A stretch of 64,000 bases of DNA from NCBI GenBank assembly GCA_024220525.1, contig JAMYWO010000014.1, positions 224,952-288,951 on the forward strand, given 5' to 3'. The DNA comes from Cochliopodium minus (taxonomy: Eukaryota > Discosea > Himatismenida > Cochliopodiidae). The notes under the pieces are model-generated. The model saw nothing but the letters and a program-made list of their open reading frames with translations. It searched no databases and was not told the DNA's origin. This document shows, in pieces, positions 35,288 through 47,046 of the stretch (the stretch's first letter is position 1; every line of letters starts with the position of its first letter). Position numbers and translations under genes: made by a program.

Positions 35288-36155
35288 TTAATTGTATTCA
35301 ATCTTGTTAACAGTTTTGTTCCATTCAACAACTTTGGGGATGTTGTGAACATTCACAAAAATTTTCTTGAGATTTGGAGCATTATCAAAGGCTGAAGAAT
35401 CAATTTCATTGAAAAAAGGTACATTGAAAGCAATACCTGCAAAAGTAGCATACAATTTGAGATCAGCAATAGTGGTTGAATCGCCAACAGAGTATCCATT
35501 GGATCCTACTCTCTTTTCAAGGAGCCCAACCCAATGTGGAAGAATTTCTTTGTTGAGTTTTTCCAAGAGTTGTTTTTTAGTTTCTTCGTTTTTTTCAAAG
35601 AGTGGTGGAAAGATTTTAGGGATCACATCTTCGCTTGCATCCTATTTTTATTAAATATTTAATATTCTTTGAAAATTATCATTAATTAACAATCAATTCG
35701 TCAACTTGAGCAGCTTGAAGATTATCGGTTGGATAAAGCTTTGTCAATTTCTAATTTCAAAAGAAAAAATAAATAAATCTAAATCTAAATTTTCCAGTAT
35801 TTTGCTTTACACCACAATATCTCAAGATAGAATTTGATTGAGCAAGAGTGACATCACCTACAGTCATTGTTGGAATAGATCCTATCAAGATCAAAAAAAT
35901 CAACAATAAATATAAAATATTTTGAGAATATTCTATTTATACCATATGGGAATTCTCCTTGTTGTTTTTTTTGTCCAAATTCATTGGATCTGAGTCTTTA
36001 TATATTTTGAATATATATTATTTGATAATAAAATTGATCATTTATGCTTATATTTACCTCTCATCTTCAAATTCAATTCCTCCAATTGCAAGTGCAAGTC
36101 TAATAGGTTCTGCTCTTCCAGCAAGATCGAAATAGGTGATTTTTATTTTATTCAT
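35288..36155 (-). CDS. glutathione S-transferase 3 of a tandem array
   Basis: Starts MNKIKITYFDLAGRAEPIRL; then GGIEFEDERLRSNEFGQKKQ, SIPTMTVGDVTLAQSNSILR, SVGDSTTIADLKLYATFAG, ending VVEWNKTVNKIEYN. Tyr and glutathione-loop residues are intact. Shares a 116-base stretch with GST 1, intron included, without a single difference (35751-35866 versus 33397-33512), although their proteins differ elsewhere. This points to gene conversion. Confidence 0.93.
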
Positions 36156-36261
36156 TTTTTTTTTGAATTCCACCCAAAGAGAAAATTGAAACATAATGTT
36201 AAAGGATAGAAATCAATGAGATGTTGATGAGGATCAATGAATTCATTGAAAAAAAAAAAAA

Positions 36262-39200
36262 ATGAAACTTTCTTCTAAATTCAAAAAAGTTGCGAATTGG
36301 ATAGAAGCTAATTCTGGGGGATCAAATACATCATCCAATTTCGTATTCAATCAACAATACATCATCACGACGGAGAGTGATTGCGAGATAATAGTATCCT
36401 TGACAATAAATAATATAAATTTGAAAGGGGGTTTCGTGATATCAAAATCAAAGGGTGAATATTAAGATCGATTAGATAGAAATACAATAGAGCATTCTAT
36501 AAAGCAAAAATTGTTTAGATTGAATATATTTATTTTATTTTTTTAAAAGGGGTCAAAAAACAGGTGGAATCATTGAAAGATGTTATTGAAAAATGTGAGA
36601 AAGAAAGTGTGATAAACGATAAATTGGTGTATCAAAAGAATATAAAGATGAAGAATGCAGATAAATATGTGGTTGTTCCTTATACACTCAAAGATGGCCA
36701 ATTGGGAACATATGAATTGGAAATATCATCAGATAATGATCAATTGAAGGTGATAGAACCAAAAGAATTCCAGAGGAGATATGATATAAGTAAGAAATGA
36801 ATAGAATAAAATAAAATAATCATTTAAAATTAATTTTATAGGTGATGAATGGTAAATTTTTTTCAATTTAAAATTATTTTTGAAAAAAAAAGAAATTCAA
36901 TTTGATTATTTAATTTATAAAACTAAAAAAAAAATTTCAAAATATCTTAATCATTGAATAAAAGGTTCAGTGCTACAGCAGGGGGATCTTCTGAATTTTT
37001 GTTTAACAATCCCCAGTTTTATTTAGATACACCAAAGGCTTTGACGTGTTACATTATAATAACGATTCTCAACAATAACGAAGAGATGAAAAGTAATGTG
37101 GGGTTGTTTATCTTAAGACCAAAAGATATGAAGCCAATTTTAGATAACGAAGTGATGGAAGACCAATCTCAAGTAATATATAAACCCAATTTTGTTTCAG
37201 AATATAAAAGTGGAGGCAAAAACAAATTTATTTATTTTTTTATTATTCATTTATTTTATTTTTTATTTTATTTTTTATTTTATTTTTGTTTATTTATTAT
37301 TTTTATAATTTTATTTTTTATTTATATTTTTTATTATTTTATTATTTTTTCTAGTTGTTATACCATTGTCAACATTAGAAAATGATAAATTAGTTTTGAT
37401 TCCTTGTACAGAAAGTGCGGGATGTTTTGCGGAATTTAAAATTACTGTTCTCTCGAATTCGAGACTAAAACTGGCCGCTTTTGCCAACACTTGCCACAAA
37501 ATTAAATTGCTTGGAAGTTGGGAGAATGACAGATGTGGTGGGTGTTTAAATTTTGCTACATGGAGAAACAATCCGCAATACATGTTGTATGTACACGAAA
37601 AAGTACCAATAAATATTAGGTAAATATTTTTAAAACAAATTATTTGAATTAGAAATATTTTATCTTTTTATATACTTTTTATTTTCATTTTATTTTCCAT
37701 TTAAAAAGTTTGTCATTTAGATTTTTTTTTATTCATTTGTATTTTTTAGTAATTAGTTCGTTTTGTATTTTTTGTATTTTTTTTATTTTAAATTTTTTTT
37801 TTTGATTAATTTTGTCATTATTTATTTTTTATTTTTTCTTTTTGAATTATTTTATCTTGTATTTAAAATTTTTATTTTTTTATTTTCATTTAACATTGAT
37901 TTATTTTTTGATTATTTTAATTATCATTTTATTTTTGTAACTTGTAGAATTAAACAAACGAAAGGAGAAAAGCACAAAATAGGGTTTTATGTGGCACTCA
38001 ATGAATACAATACCTCAAAAGTGATGGTGCTGACAACAGACAATCTCGTTGCCAAATCCAATTTTTCAAGCAAATCCCTCGTCAAAGCAAGAATGGAATT
38101 GGAGCCAAAAGGAAACAATCCTTATGTTCTCATCCCTGTTTGTTTCAACCCTGGTGAGAGCGGAGATTTTGAGATTGATATTACTATTATGTCCATTCAT
38201 TCTTCTAATCCTAAGGCTGCCCTCCAAGTTTATCCTTCCACTGTTACTTGGTATTCCCTTCGTTTTGATGTAACTTTTTATTCTTGTTTTAATATTTTAT
38301 TTTTATTTTTTATTTTATCTTTTTATTTTTTATTTTATCTTTTTTATTTTTTATTTTTAATATTATTTGTTTATTTTTCACTTTTATTTTGTTAGGGTGC
38401 TTGGAATCATAAGTTATCAGGAGGATGTAAAAATAATGAAACCACATGGCTCAAAAACCCTCAGTTCAATTTTAAAGTTCTAACTGGTATAAAAAACAAT
38501 TCAAATCAAAAATGAAAACAAAAATCATCAAAAAAAAATTTTAATTTTAAAACAAAAAAAAAAAAAAAAAGAGTGTACAACATACATTCTTTTAAAACTT
38601 GAGGGAGATTCAACAGAAAGTGTTGGGTAAATTTAAAAAAATTTAAAATTACATTTATTTTTATTTTTTTATTTATTTTTTATTTATTTACTTTTATTTC
38701 ATATTTCATATTTTTTTTTTTATTTCAAATTTTTTTTTCTTAAAAAAAGATTTTATGTGGTGAGTGATCAACGTATTTTGCATCATACTTCTGAGTTAAA
38801 AGAAGAAGATCTGAAACATACTAATTTGGTTTCCAAAACTGATTTCGTCAACAGAAATGAAGCATACATAATAGGTGAGCATTTATTAAAAATAATTAAA
38901 AGGAAAAATAAAAATTAATAAAAATAAAATTTTAAAAACAAAAAAAAAATAAAAAAATAAAAATAAAGAAAAATAAAAAAAATAAAAATTATTTAATAGC
39001 AAAATATCCAACGGGTACATACAAAATTATTCCTACCACATATTCACCGGGCATTCACAAAAAGTTTTCTATTTATGTGTATTGTGACTCGAAATTCTCT
39101 CTAATCAAAGCAGAGTCTGTTGACAATTTGAAAGACAAATTCTCTAAATCGAGGACTGCTGAATGGGAAATGGATGAGTACTCTCTTGATGTAAACAACG

Positions 39201-41070
39201 CTAAAATTATAGGTAAACATTTAAATTTCTTTTATTTTTAAACAACCTTGATTATTTTAAATATATTTGATAGATTAACAAATTTTTTAAACAAGAAATT
39301 AATTATTTTGATTTCTATTAAATATTTCTTTAAAAAATTTTTTATTAATTTTCAATTTTTTAAACCTATTATTTTTAGTGTAAACTTTGATTTTTTAAAA
39401 TCAACCATAATTTTTGATTTTTTTTCAAATTTTTTTAGACAATTTTTTTTTTTTTTGATGAATTTAGTTAAATTTATTTTTTTTGTTTTTTTTTTGAAAG
39501 GTAAGGGAGGTTATGGAATAGTTTACCACTCCGTATATAAAGGGAAAGAAGTTGCTCTCAAGAAAGTGAATCCCAAATTGGTAACCAACAGTGAAAGGCT
39601 CACATTGAGGAAAGAAATAGAAATCATGGCTCTTTACAAACATCCTTGTATCGTAAACTTTTTGGGAGCAAGGGTAACAACAAAAATGAATAAACTGAAA
39701 AAAAATTAAATTTGATACATTTTTAGAAATATTTTTATTTTAAATTTATTTATTTTTAATTGCAAAAATATTTTTTTAATTTTATTTTTCAAATCTTTTT
39801 TTTAAATTAATTTGATTTTTTTAAATTAATTTTGATTTTTTTAATTTAATATTTCTTAAATTATTTAACATTGTTTATTTGAAGTCCTTTTTTGATTCAT
39901 TTAATTAATTTTGATTTTTTTAATCTGTTATTATTTAATTTTTTTTTTTTAAATTTTTTTAGGTTTCCGACGATGATGTGATTTTTATAGTCACAGAATT
40001 TTGTGAGTACGGAAGTTTGTCAGAAGTATTACAACAAAACAAGCCCAAACTTGACTGGGTTAAAAAACTCAAATGGTCCATTCAAACAAGCAACGGAATG
40101 AATTATCTCCATTCACAAAAGCCTGCAATAGTACACAGGTTTTAAAATAAAATTTGTTTTATTTTTTATTTTTTTTATTTTTTCATTTTTTTTATTGAAT
40201 TTTTTTATTTTTTTTTATTTTTTTATTTTTTGTTTTTTTATTTTTTTATTTTTTTATTTTTTTATTTTTTTATTTTTTTATTTTTTTATTTTTTTTTTGA
40301 ATTTTTTATTTTTTTGTTTTTTTTTTATTTTTTTTTTTATTTTTTAAAGAGATTTGAAGTCATTGAATTTGTTGATAGATAAAGAAGAAAACTGTAAAAT
40401 ATGTGATTTTGGATTGAGTAAGTCAACAAGTGGAGAATCCATGAACACTTTTATGGGAACTTTGAATTGGTGTGCTCCCGAAATACTACGTAAAAAATAA
40501 AAAATAAAAAAATAATTAAATAAATAAAATGAAAAGTAAAATTTATTGAATTTTGAGAAAAAATTAAAATTTAAATAAAATTGAAAAAATCAAAATAAAT
40601 TCATTTTTAAATTAAAAATTAAATTCATTTTTAAATAAAAAATTAAATAATGAAAATAAATAAATCGAAATAATTTTAAAATATATAATTTTCAAAAATA
40701 TAATTTTCAATTATTAAATAATAAATATTAAATAAATATTTTTAAATTTTCAATTTAAAATTTTTTTTATTTTTTTTTAGTTGGACAGTCTTTCACTAAA
40801 AAAGCGGATGTTTATTCAATGGGATTAGTTTTGTGGGAAATAATAGCACACGAAAAACCTTACTCTGGATGGAAGGTTCTTGACATAGTGGAGCATATCA
40901 AAAACGGAGGTATCCCTGATTACCCCTCTGACAAGTTGGTTGCGGATGGTTATAAGAAGGTCGTGGAGTCTTGTTTGAAGAGAGATCCCAATGATCGTCC
41001 TACTTTTGAGTGGATTGAGAAAGCTTTAAAAACTATTAATCCATTGGATTTTGAAAAAAATAAAAACTAA
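36262..41070 (+). CDS. calpain-domain-III repeats fused to a tyrosine-kinase-like protein kinase
   Basis: ATG 36262 to TAA 41070, about a dozen exons. The N-terminal two thirds carry four calpain domain III (C2-like) units. Each opens with a W..x..GG...NPQ signature: VANWIEANSGGSNTSSNFVF (weakest); FSATAGGSSEFLFNNPQFYL; LGSWENDRCGGCLNFATWRN with NPQYML; and GAWNHKLSGGCKNNETTWLK with NPQFNF. Each continues with yxVVIPxTxxPGxxGxFxI strands. The kinase domain follows: GKGGYGIVYHSVYKGKEVAL (Gly loop and Lys), EFCEYGSLSEVL hinge, HRDLKSLNLLID catalytic loop, ICDFGLSK, GTLNWCAPEIL, ADVYSMGLVLWEI. All catalytic residues are present; TKL type, likely Ser/Thr or dual. No cysteine-protease domain and no membrane helix are seen. 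The domain III array may bind calcium or phospholipid and place the kinase at membranes. Confidence 0.85.
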
Positions 41071-41285
41071 GAATGAATTATTTCATTTTATTTTTTTTTA
41101 TTATTTTTTTAATTTTTTATTTAATATTTTTTTGCATTATTAAATTTTATTTTCATCTTTTTTTTTTTTCAAATGTTTGATTAACATATATTTTATGTTT
41201 ATTAATCAATATCCCTCTCTTAAAATTAATTCAGCTCAGTGAAATGGGTTTTGCGGGAAATTAAAAAAAAAAATAATAAAAAAAA

Positions 41286-44200
41286 ATGAAATTAAAATTT
41301 TGTCTTTTGTTTTTAACAATTTTTTCTTTGGGATGTTGCCTATTGAACATAGTTAATTGTACAGATCTACTGAATATAGTTGTGGAACCAACAGATACTT
41401 ATCGATTACAAAACAATATCAATTGTTCTTCTCAAAACATAACCACTATTGAAACTTTTAGAGGTAAATTATTTTTAATCTTTAATAATCTTTATCAGAT
41501 CGAAATGTATACGTTTGTATTTTAATTAAATAAAAAAATAAACTCTTTTTTTTATTTTCTTTAATTATTTTTTATTTAGGAACTTTGGATGGGCAGGGAT
41601 TCTCAATAATCTTCAATAATCTCCTGACTGATCAATATTCTGGATTATTTTCAATAGGATCATCTTGTACAGTGAAGAATTTGACAATATTGAATATAAA
41701 TGTGAATTCCTCTATCAGCAATGTAGGGATATTATTTGGTACTTGCACTGGATGCACAATAAGTGATGTGATAATCAATACAACTTCTCCATCCATAACG
41801 TAATAAATAATTAATTTTTATTTTACTGTAAATATATCAATTGATTGAACATTCAACTATCTATTTTCTTCATTTCTAATCTATTCCAAAGAAATACAGT
41901 TAATGTTGTTGGATCAAGAAATTATATCTCAGTATTTGTTGGAAATCCAAATAATTTGATGATATCAAGATGTTTGATCCAAAATACGGTTATCTATGCA
42001 CCAGATAGCGATTATGTTGGATTTTTTGCAGGGTAAAATATTTTTTTCTATTTTTTTTTTTAATTTTTTAATTTATAAATTAATTAAAAAAGAAATATTG
42101 GAATTAATGTGGACATTGATAATTGTCATATATTAGGATTTCCAAGTGACTCTACCAGATCATTAATAACAGCCTATAATTACATAGGTTAATAAATAAA
42201 ATTTTAAAACTTTTTCTTTCAATACTTTAAAATGTAAAAGGTGGATTTGGAGGAAGTGGAAGTGGGTATTTGAATGTAATTAATAGTGGAATCAGCAATG
42301 GAGTGATTTCGGTTAGAAATTTTTGATTTTTTTTTTTAATTTTTTTACATTTTTGATTTTTATTTATTTTAAATTTAAATAGTCTTCAATTGGTGATTAT
42401 GTTGGGGGTATAGCGGGATCTTGTCAGCCTTCAGTTGTGAGTGGTGTGTATGTGAAACCAACCGTTTCAATCAATGGAAATAGTAATGTGGGTGGGTTGT
42501 TTGGTTACACTGTTAGTTCAGGTGAGCTTTTTAAATAAAAAAAAAAAAATTTTATTTTTAAATTTTTTAAATTTTTTTTAATATTACAGGAGATTTCAAT
42601 ATAACAAATGTTTACAGCAAAGCTAATATTCTTGGTAAATTTTTACACAACTTATTTATTATTTTAATCTTTCAAATAAATTAGCCCTAAACGGAGTTGG
42701 TGGATTGATAGGGGTAAATATTTGTTGTTATTTTGTTTTTTTGTTTAAAACTATTTTTTTTTTATGAAAAAAAAAAAGGTTGCAGGAAATGGAATAATAT
42801 TTATGGAAAACAGTTATTATTCTGGAGTTATGAGTGCTGGTTCAGATGCTGGTTCAATTATTGGTGAACTTTTAGGTAAAAAATGATTTGAATAATTACT
42901 AATAAAGAAAAATAAAAATAATTAATTTTTTTTGGATCAAACAGTGAGTGATTGTAAATTTTCTGGAGTTTACTACAATAATGAAACCAATGTACCTGGT
43001 ATTGGAAGTTCATCACTTATATGCGGTGACTTATCTTCCCCGTAATTTGAAATGTTTTTTTTATTTTATTTTAAAAACTTTTAAAATTTCTTCTTATTTT
43101 TAAATATTTATTAAAGAGAGGGACTAAATTGTGGAGACCTTTTCAACGTTGTATTAAGTTTTGAAAATGACACTTGGACAGGAGATAATCTCATTATAGA
43201 AGTTCCCTCCACTTATGGAGTTTGCAGCTGTAATAATTCTTGTGTAATTTTTACTCCATCCACTTTACCTCCACTAACATTACCTCCATCAACTCTACCT
43301 CCGTCAACTCAATCACCTACAATTAATCTTCCTTCATCAGAAACTCCAACAACTTTACTTCCCTCCACAATCATTCCCTCTACAACTTTTCCTTCGACGA
43401 ATGATCCTTCAATCACAACTTCTGTAGTTCCCTCTATAACATCTGCATCAACCGATACTCCTTCATCAGATATTCCATCTTCCGATATTCCANNNNNNNN
43501 NNNNNNNNNNNNNNNNNNNNNNNNNNNNNNNNNNNNNNNNNNNNNNNNNNNNNNNNNNNNNNNNNNNNNNNNNNNNNNNNNNNNNNNNNNNNCAACTTCT
43601 GTAGTTCCCTCTATAACATCTGCATCAACCGATACTCCTTCATCAGATATTCCATCTTCCGATATTCCAACAACATCTTTCCCTTCAACAAATATCCCCT
43701 CCAGTTTATTCCCATCAACCAATATTCCTTCATCCGAAATTCCAACAACTTTACTTCCATCAACAGTATTACCTTCTACTAATTATCCTTCTACAACATC
43801 TATTTCCACTAATTCTTCTTTAAATTGTTTATATATTGTTCCTGATTGTGAAAAATGTGGAAAAGATGGTCTAAAAGTGGAAGATTCTTCTCTTTTCAAC
43901 ATTCTTTGTGTTGAAACTTCCATTGGTTGGGTTTATTTGTTTTCTGGTAAAAATAATACAAACAACATCATAATTGATGGAAATATTTCGTTAAATACCA
44001 CTGTATTGATTGAAGGAAATTTAAATTCAACAAAAAACTCAACAATTTTGATAATTTTAAATGAAAATAATTTGAATGACAAAAACAATCCACTTTTTAA
44101 TGTGAAAGGATGTTTGGATTTACTTGGAAATATTTCTTTGATTTTGAATGAAAGACCCAAAAACACTTCATCTAATGGAGTTCTTCTTTTCATTTATAAT

Positions 44201-44590
44201 TGTACTCAAACTTCTTCTTTCAAAGAATCACAATTATCTTTAACACCAACTTATAAAAAAAAGGAATGTGATAAAATTGATTCGTCACTTGTTAATCAAC
44301 AAAACTCTCTTTCTGTTTCTATTTCAACAAGTTTAAATGCAAATTGTAAATCTAGTTTGGGATTGATCATTGGTCTTTCTGTTGGAATTCCTTTACTTTT
44401 GCTTTTCATTGTTGCTATTTCTCTTTTTCTGATGAGAAATATTTCAAAGAAACAAAACTCTGAGTATATAAACACACACAACAATCAAAACAATAATTTT
44501 AATGAGAATCAATCTTTTGAACAAAATACAAAATGGAATTCTTTTTCTACAAAATCAAAAATTGAAAATGAAATGAAGGAAATCAACTGA
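41286..44590 (+). CDS. GLUG-repeat surface protein with Thr/Pro/Ser stalk and transmembrane anchor
   Basis: ATG 41286 with signal peptide MKLKFCLLFLTIFSLGCCLL. GLUG-type beta-helix repeats include GTLDGQGFSIIFNNL, GLFSIGSSCTVKNLTILNIN, VGGIAGSCQPSVVSGVYV, VGGLFGYTVSSG and VGGLIGVAGNGIIFMENSYY. A stalk of PS-[TI]-x-[IL]-PSTT type repeats spans 43255-43830, interrupted by a 100-N gap. A Cys-containing, N-glycosylation-rich membrane-proximal domain follows (VPDCEKCGKDGLK). Then a transmembrane helix (LGLIIGLSVGIPLLLLFIVA) and a short Asn-rich cytosolic tail. Paralogue of 18682-21138 but anchored by a true membrane helix. Likely type I cell-surface receptor or adhesin. Confidence 0.8.
43255..43850 (+). 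repeat. coding tandem repeat (Pro/Ser/Thr stalk), with assembly gap
   Basis: Iterated Pro-Ser-Thr codon blocks. The 77 bases before the 100-N gap (43416-43492) equal the 77 bases after it (43593-43669). This suggests overlapping contig ends and not missing sequence. Confidence 0.85.
43493..43592. other. 100-N assembly gap
   Basis: Gap of nominal size inside the stalk repeat. The identical 77-base flanks suggest its true length may be zero or negative. Confidence 0.9.
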
Positions 44591-44779
44591 AAAAACTATT
44601 GACTTCATTTTATTTTCAATCCAAAATATCTTTTAAATTTAATTTTTCCTCTTTTCAAAAACTATCCAAAACAAATTTGAAAGGGAATCAATCTTTTCAT
44701 CAAAACAACAATTAAAATAATTTTTCCGAAAAGCTATCTCTTTAAATAAAAAATAAAAAAAAATAAAAAATAAAAAAAA

Positions 44780-45791
44780 ATGAAGAATTTTGAGTTGGAA
44801 GAAATTATTAAGGAGAACATTCCTTATGGTGAAAAGATTGGAAATAAGAAATTGAAGGAGATTTTCAATATCCTATCTAAAGAGAAAGAGGAAATCGAGA
44901 AGATATTGTTCCTCCAATTCTTCCAAGTTTTCCATTCGTACTTCAAGCTTGATACATCGTCCAAAAATTTAATATGGGATGAAAAACAAGCTTTAATGGT
45001 AAAATATACTTCTATCCAAAAAGAATTAAAAATAATATTTCAAAAAAATTTATTATCCTCCAAATAAAATAAAGAAGGATAAAAGTATTTTCTTATTATA
45101 CATTTATACTCAATAAGATCTAAATTTTTTCCATTTGTAAAACTGAAGATTAAATGGTCTATCAATTACATTGTTAGGATTGAAAATTTTTAATCTCCCT
45201 ATTATTATAATGCAATATAAAATACAATAATATGACTCTAAAAGAACTTTTTTTTTTTTTTTATACGAACATTTGTAAAGATGAAATACAAATTATTCAA
45301 TATAAAAAAGTTTTTATTTTTAGAAGATATATAAATTTTTCTGTTCCATTTTATAATTTAATTAAAAGAGTTACAACTACAAACCTGAAAAAGTGAGTTT
45401 CAATATATTGGAACAAATCCAAAAGGAAATTTCGACAAAGGGAGGATCAGAAATGAACTACAACCTCCATCAATTTAGAAAAGCGTTGCTCTACACTGTA
45501 CACTACCAAAATATCAATAATCCCACGAGGACTTACCCTTTCAAATTGTCCTCATCAATCATTACTTCTTTGATGATTTTGAATCAAGATGATCCTTTCA
45601 AAAAGAAAATCATCATGAAAAAAAAATTGGGTAAATCCTGAACAAACTATCAACATTTTTAGTTTAACATTTTTTAACATTTTTTTTATTTTTTAACATT
45701 TTTTTTATTTTTTGTGTTTTTATTTTTTATTTTTTATTTTTTATTTTTTATTTTTTATTTTTTATTTTTTATTTTTTATTTTTTATTTTTT
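44780..45791 (+). CDS. 5' part of the F-box gene (continues at 23188)
   Basis: Exon 1 at 44780-44999 (MKNFELEEIIKENIPYGEKI, helical, ending WDEKQALM). Exon 2 is about 45371-45634 (SYNYKPEKVSFNILEQIQKE, then GGSEMNYNLHQFRKALLYTV and SSSIITSLMIL), ending KKKL plus one base in phase 1 at a GTAAAT donor. The following intron is a (TTTTTTA)n tract that ends at the N at 45792. No domain recognised in these roughly 160 residues. The F-box exon at 23288 needs exactly one preceding base and lies behind the same repeat, giving KKKLENWDHLINTD. Confidence 0.65.
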
Positions 45792-45792
45792 N
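45792..45792. other. single-N scaffold join (false adjacency)
   Basis: Left: (TTTTTTA)n intron. Right: starts directly in what looks like coding sequence with no intron end. Confidence 0.8.
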
Positions 45793-45910
45793 TGAGGCTA
45801 AATATCAAGAACATATTTTGACCTACTTTTGTTTCTGCTCTTTGATTCTTAATAAAGTGGGGAGAAGTACTTGAATTATTCCCGTGGGGAATGATTTGAA
45901 CCTTCTTCAT
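45793..45910 (-). CDS. possible first exon of a truncated minus-strand gene
   Basis: From ATG 45910 the minus strand stays open for 39 codons to the break (MKKVQIIPHGNNSSTSPHFI, KNQRAETK, then a possible GTAGGT donor). Base composition is coding-like, with more G and C than the flanks. The rest would lie across the N, in a piece outside the window under the reversed-order model. The plus strand is also open here (YQEHILTYFCFC), so the strand call is tentative. Confidence 0.35.
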
Positions 45911-46060
45911 TTAAAAAAAAAATTTATGTTTTCTTTCTAAAAAAAGAAATAAATTTTTTTTACGAAGAATCAAATTATCTTTTAATTACAACTACAAAAT
46001 TTAAATTATTTTTTTTTTTTTTTTTATCAAAAAGATAACTTGTTATATATACATGCTTCC

Positions 46061-46462
46061 TCAATTATCTGATTTGCTATCTATTTCTTTGTTATTAATA
46101 TTCTCCTCTTCATCTAAATATTCCAAGGCTACTTGTGGGGAAACCAATATCTTCTTTTTTCTCTTCAAGATAGATTCCTTGTATAATTCATAGATATTCT
46201 CTCCTATTATATTCAAATCATCTTTCTCCAATTCTTTTTTTCCTGTTTTTTGTTCATTTGTTTGAATCCATTCATTTGGAGGTGAACTATGATCGTTAAT
46301 ATATTATTTTTTTTTTTTAGTGTATTTATATTTTATATGCCGTGTGATAAATTATTTTCATTACCTTGGAGGTGATATCAGAATTTTATTTTTATCAAAA
46401 GGTACCTTCAATTTATCCTTTTCCAATTCTTTATTATCTTCTTTATTATTCTCTTTTTTCAT
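46061..46462 (-). CDS. small charged protein of about 110 residues
   Basis: Two exons joined in phase. The first is from ATG 46462: MKKENNKEDNKELEKDKLKV, then PFDKNKILISPPR. The second reads SPPNEWIQTNEQ, KKELEKDDLNIIGENIYELY, KKILVSPQVALEYLDEEEN, and ends DSKSDN with TGA. The repeated KILxSP motif (KILISPPR and KILVSPQV) may be a short docking or phosphorylation motif. Low-complexity Lys/Glu content suggests an unstructured regulator. No family recognised. Confidence 0.55.
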
Positions 46463-47046
46463 TTTTTTATTTTATTTTGTTTGCAAATCTTCACCATAAT
46501 CTTATATTTGGATGAATGTCTGATGAAAGATTATTATCAAGAAATTAATTGAATATCTTCATTTAATAAATTTTACCTAAATCTTTCAAATTATTTAATG
46601 TTTATTGTGAAATCAGTTTAATATTCAAAGTTTTTCATCACTCTATCTTGAATCAACATTTTGAAGAAAGATTTAATTAGTTTATTTCAAGAAATTGCCA
46701 ATGTTATTAATATTTAATTTTTTTTTATTTTAAATATCCTGTTAATTTTATATTTTCAATAGTTGAATGAAATTGATTAAATGAAGATGAGGAAGGTTAT
46801 TTTGTTGATATCACTTAGTTTTAAACTTTTTTTTTTTTTTTGAAAAATGGAATATTGGCAAGAGATAGGTTTAAAAGTCGATGGAAGAATTCAAAGAAGT
46901 TCAGGTTATGAGGAATAATATTGGGAAAATAAAAAAAATTTTAAATTTTGGAGTGAAAATATAAAGAAAAATTTAAAAAAATATTTAATTTTTTAAAGAG
47001 ATTTTAAATATTTTTAAAAAAAAGAAGGATACTCAAAGAGGAAAGA
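46463..47046. other. intergenic region (divergent promoters)
   Basis: About 580 bases between the small minus-strand gene and ammonium transporter 1. AT-rich, no open frame or structured RNA that I can support. Confidence 0.5.

Noticed and set aside
45793-45871. Plus-strand terminal exon (EAKYQEHILTYF then stop) of the gene at 44780
   Set aside because: No intron end precedes it, the join at 45792 looks false, and the minus strand offers a longer frame with an ATG.
45840-45920. tRNA-like T-arm sequence on the minus strand
   Set aside because: The bases around the TTCAAAT loop do not pair as a T stem, and no acceptor stem or anticodon arm can be formed.
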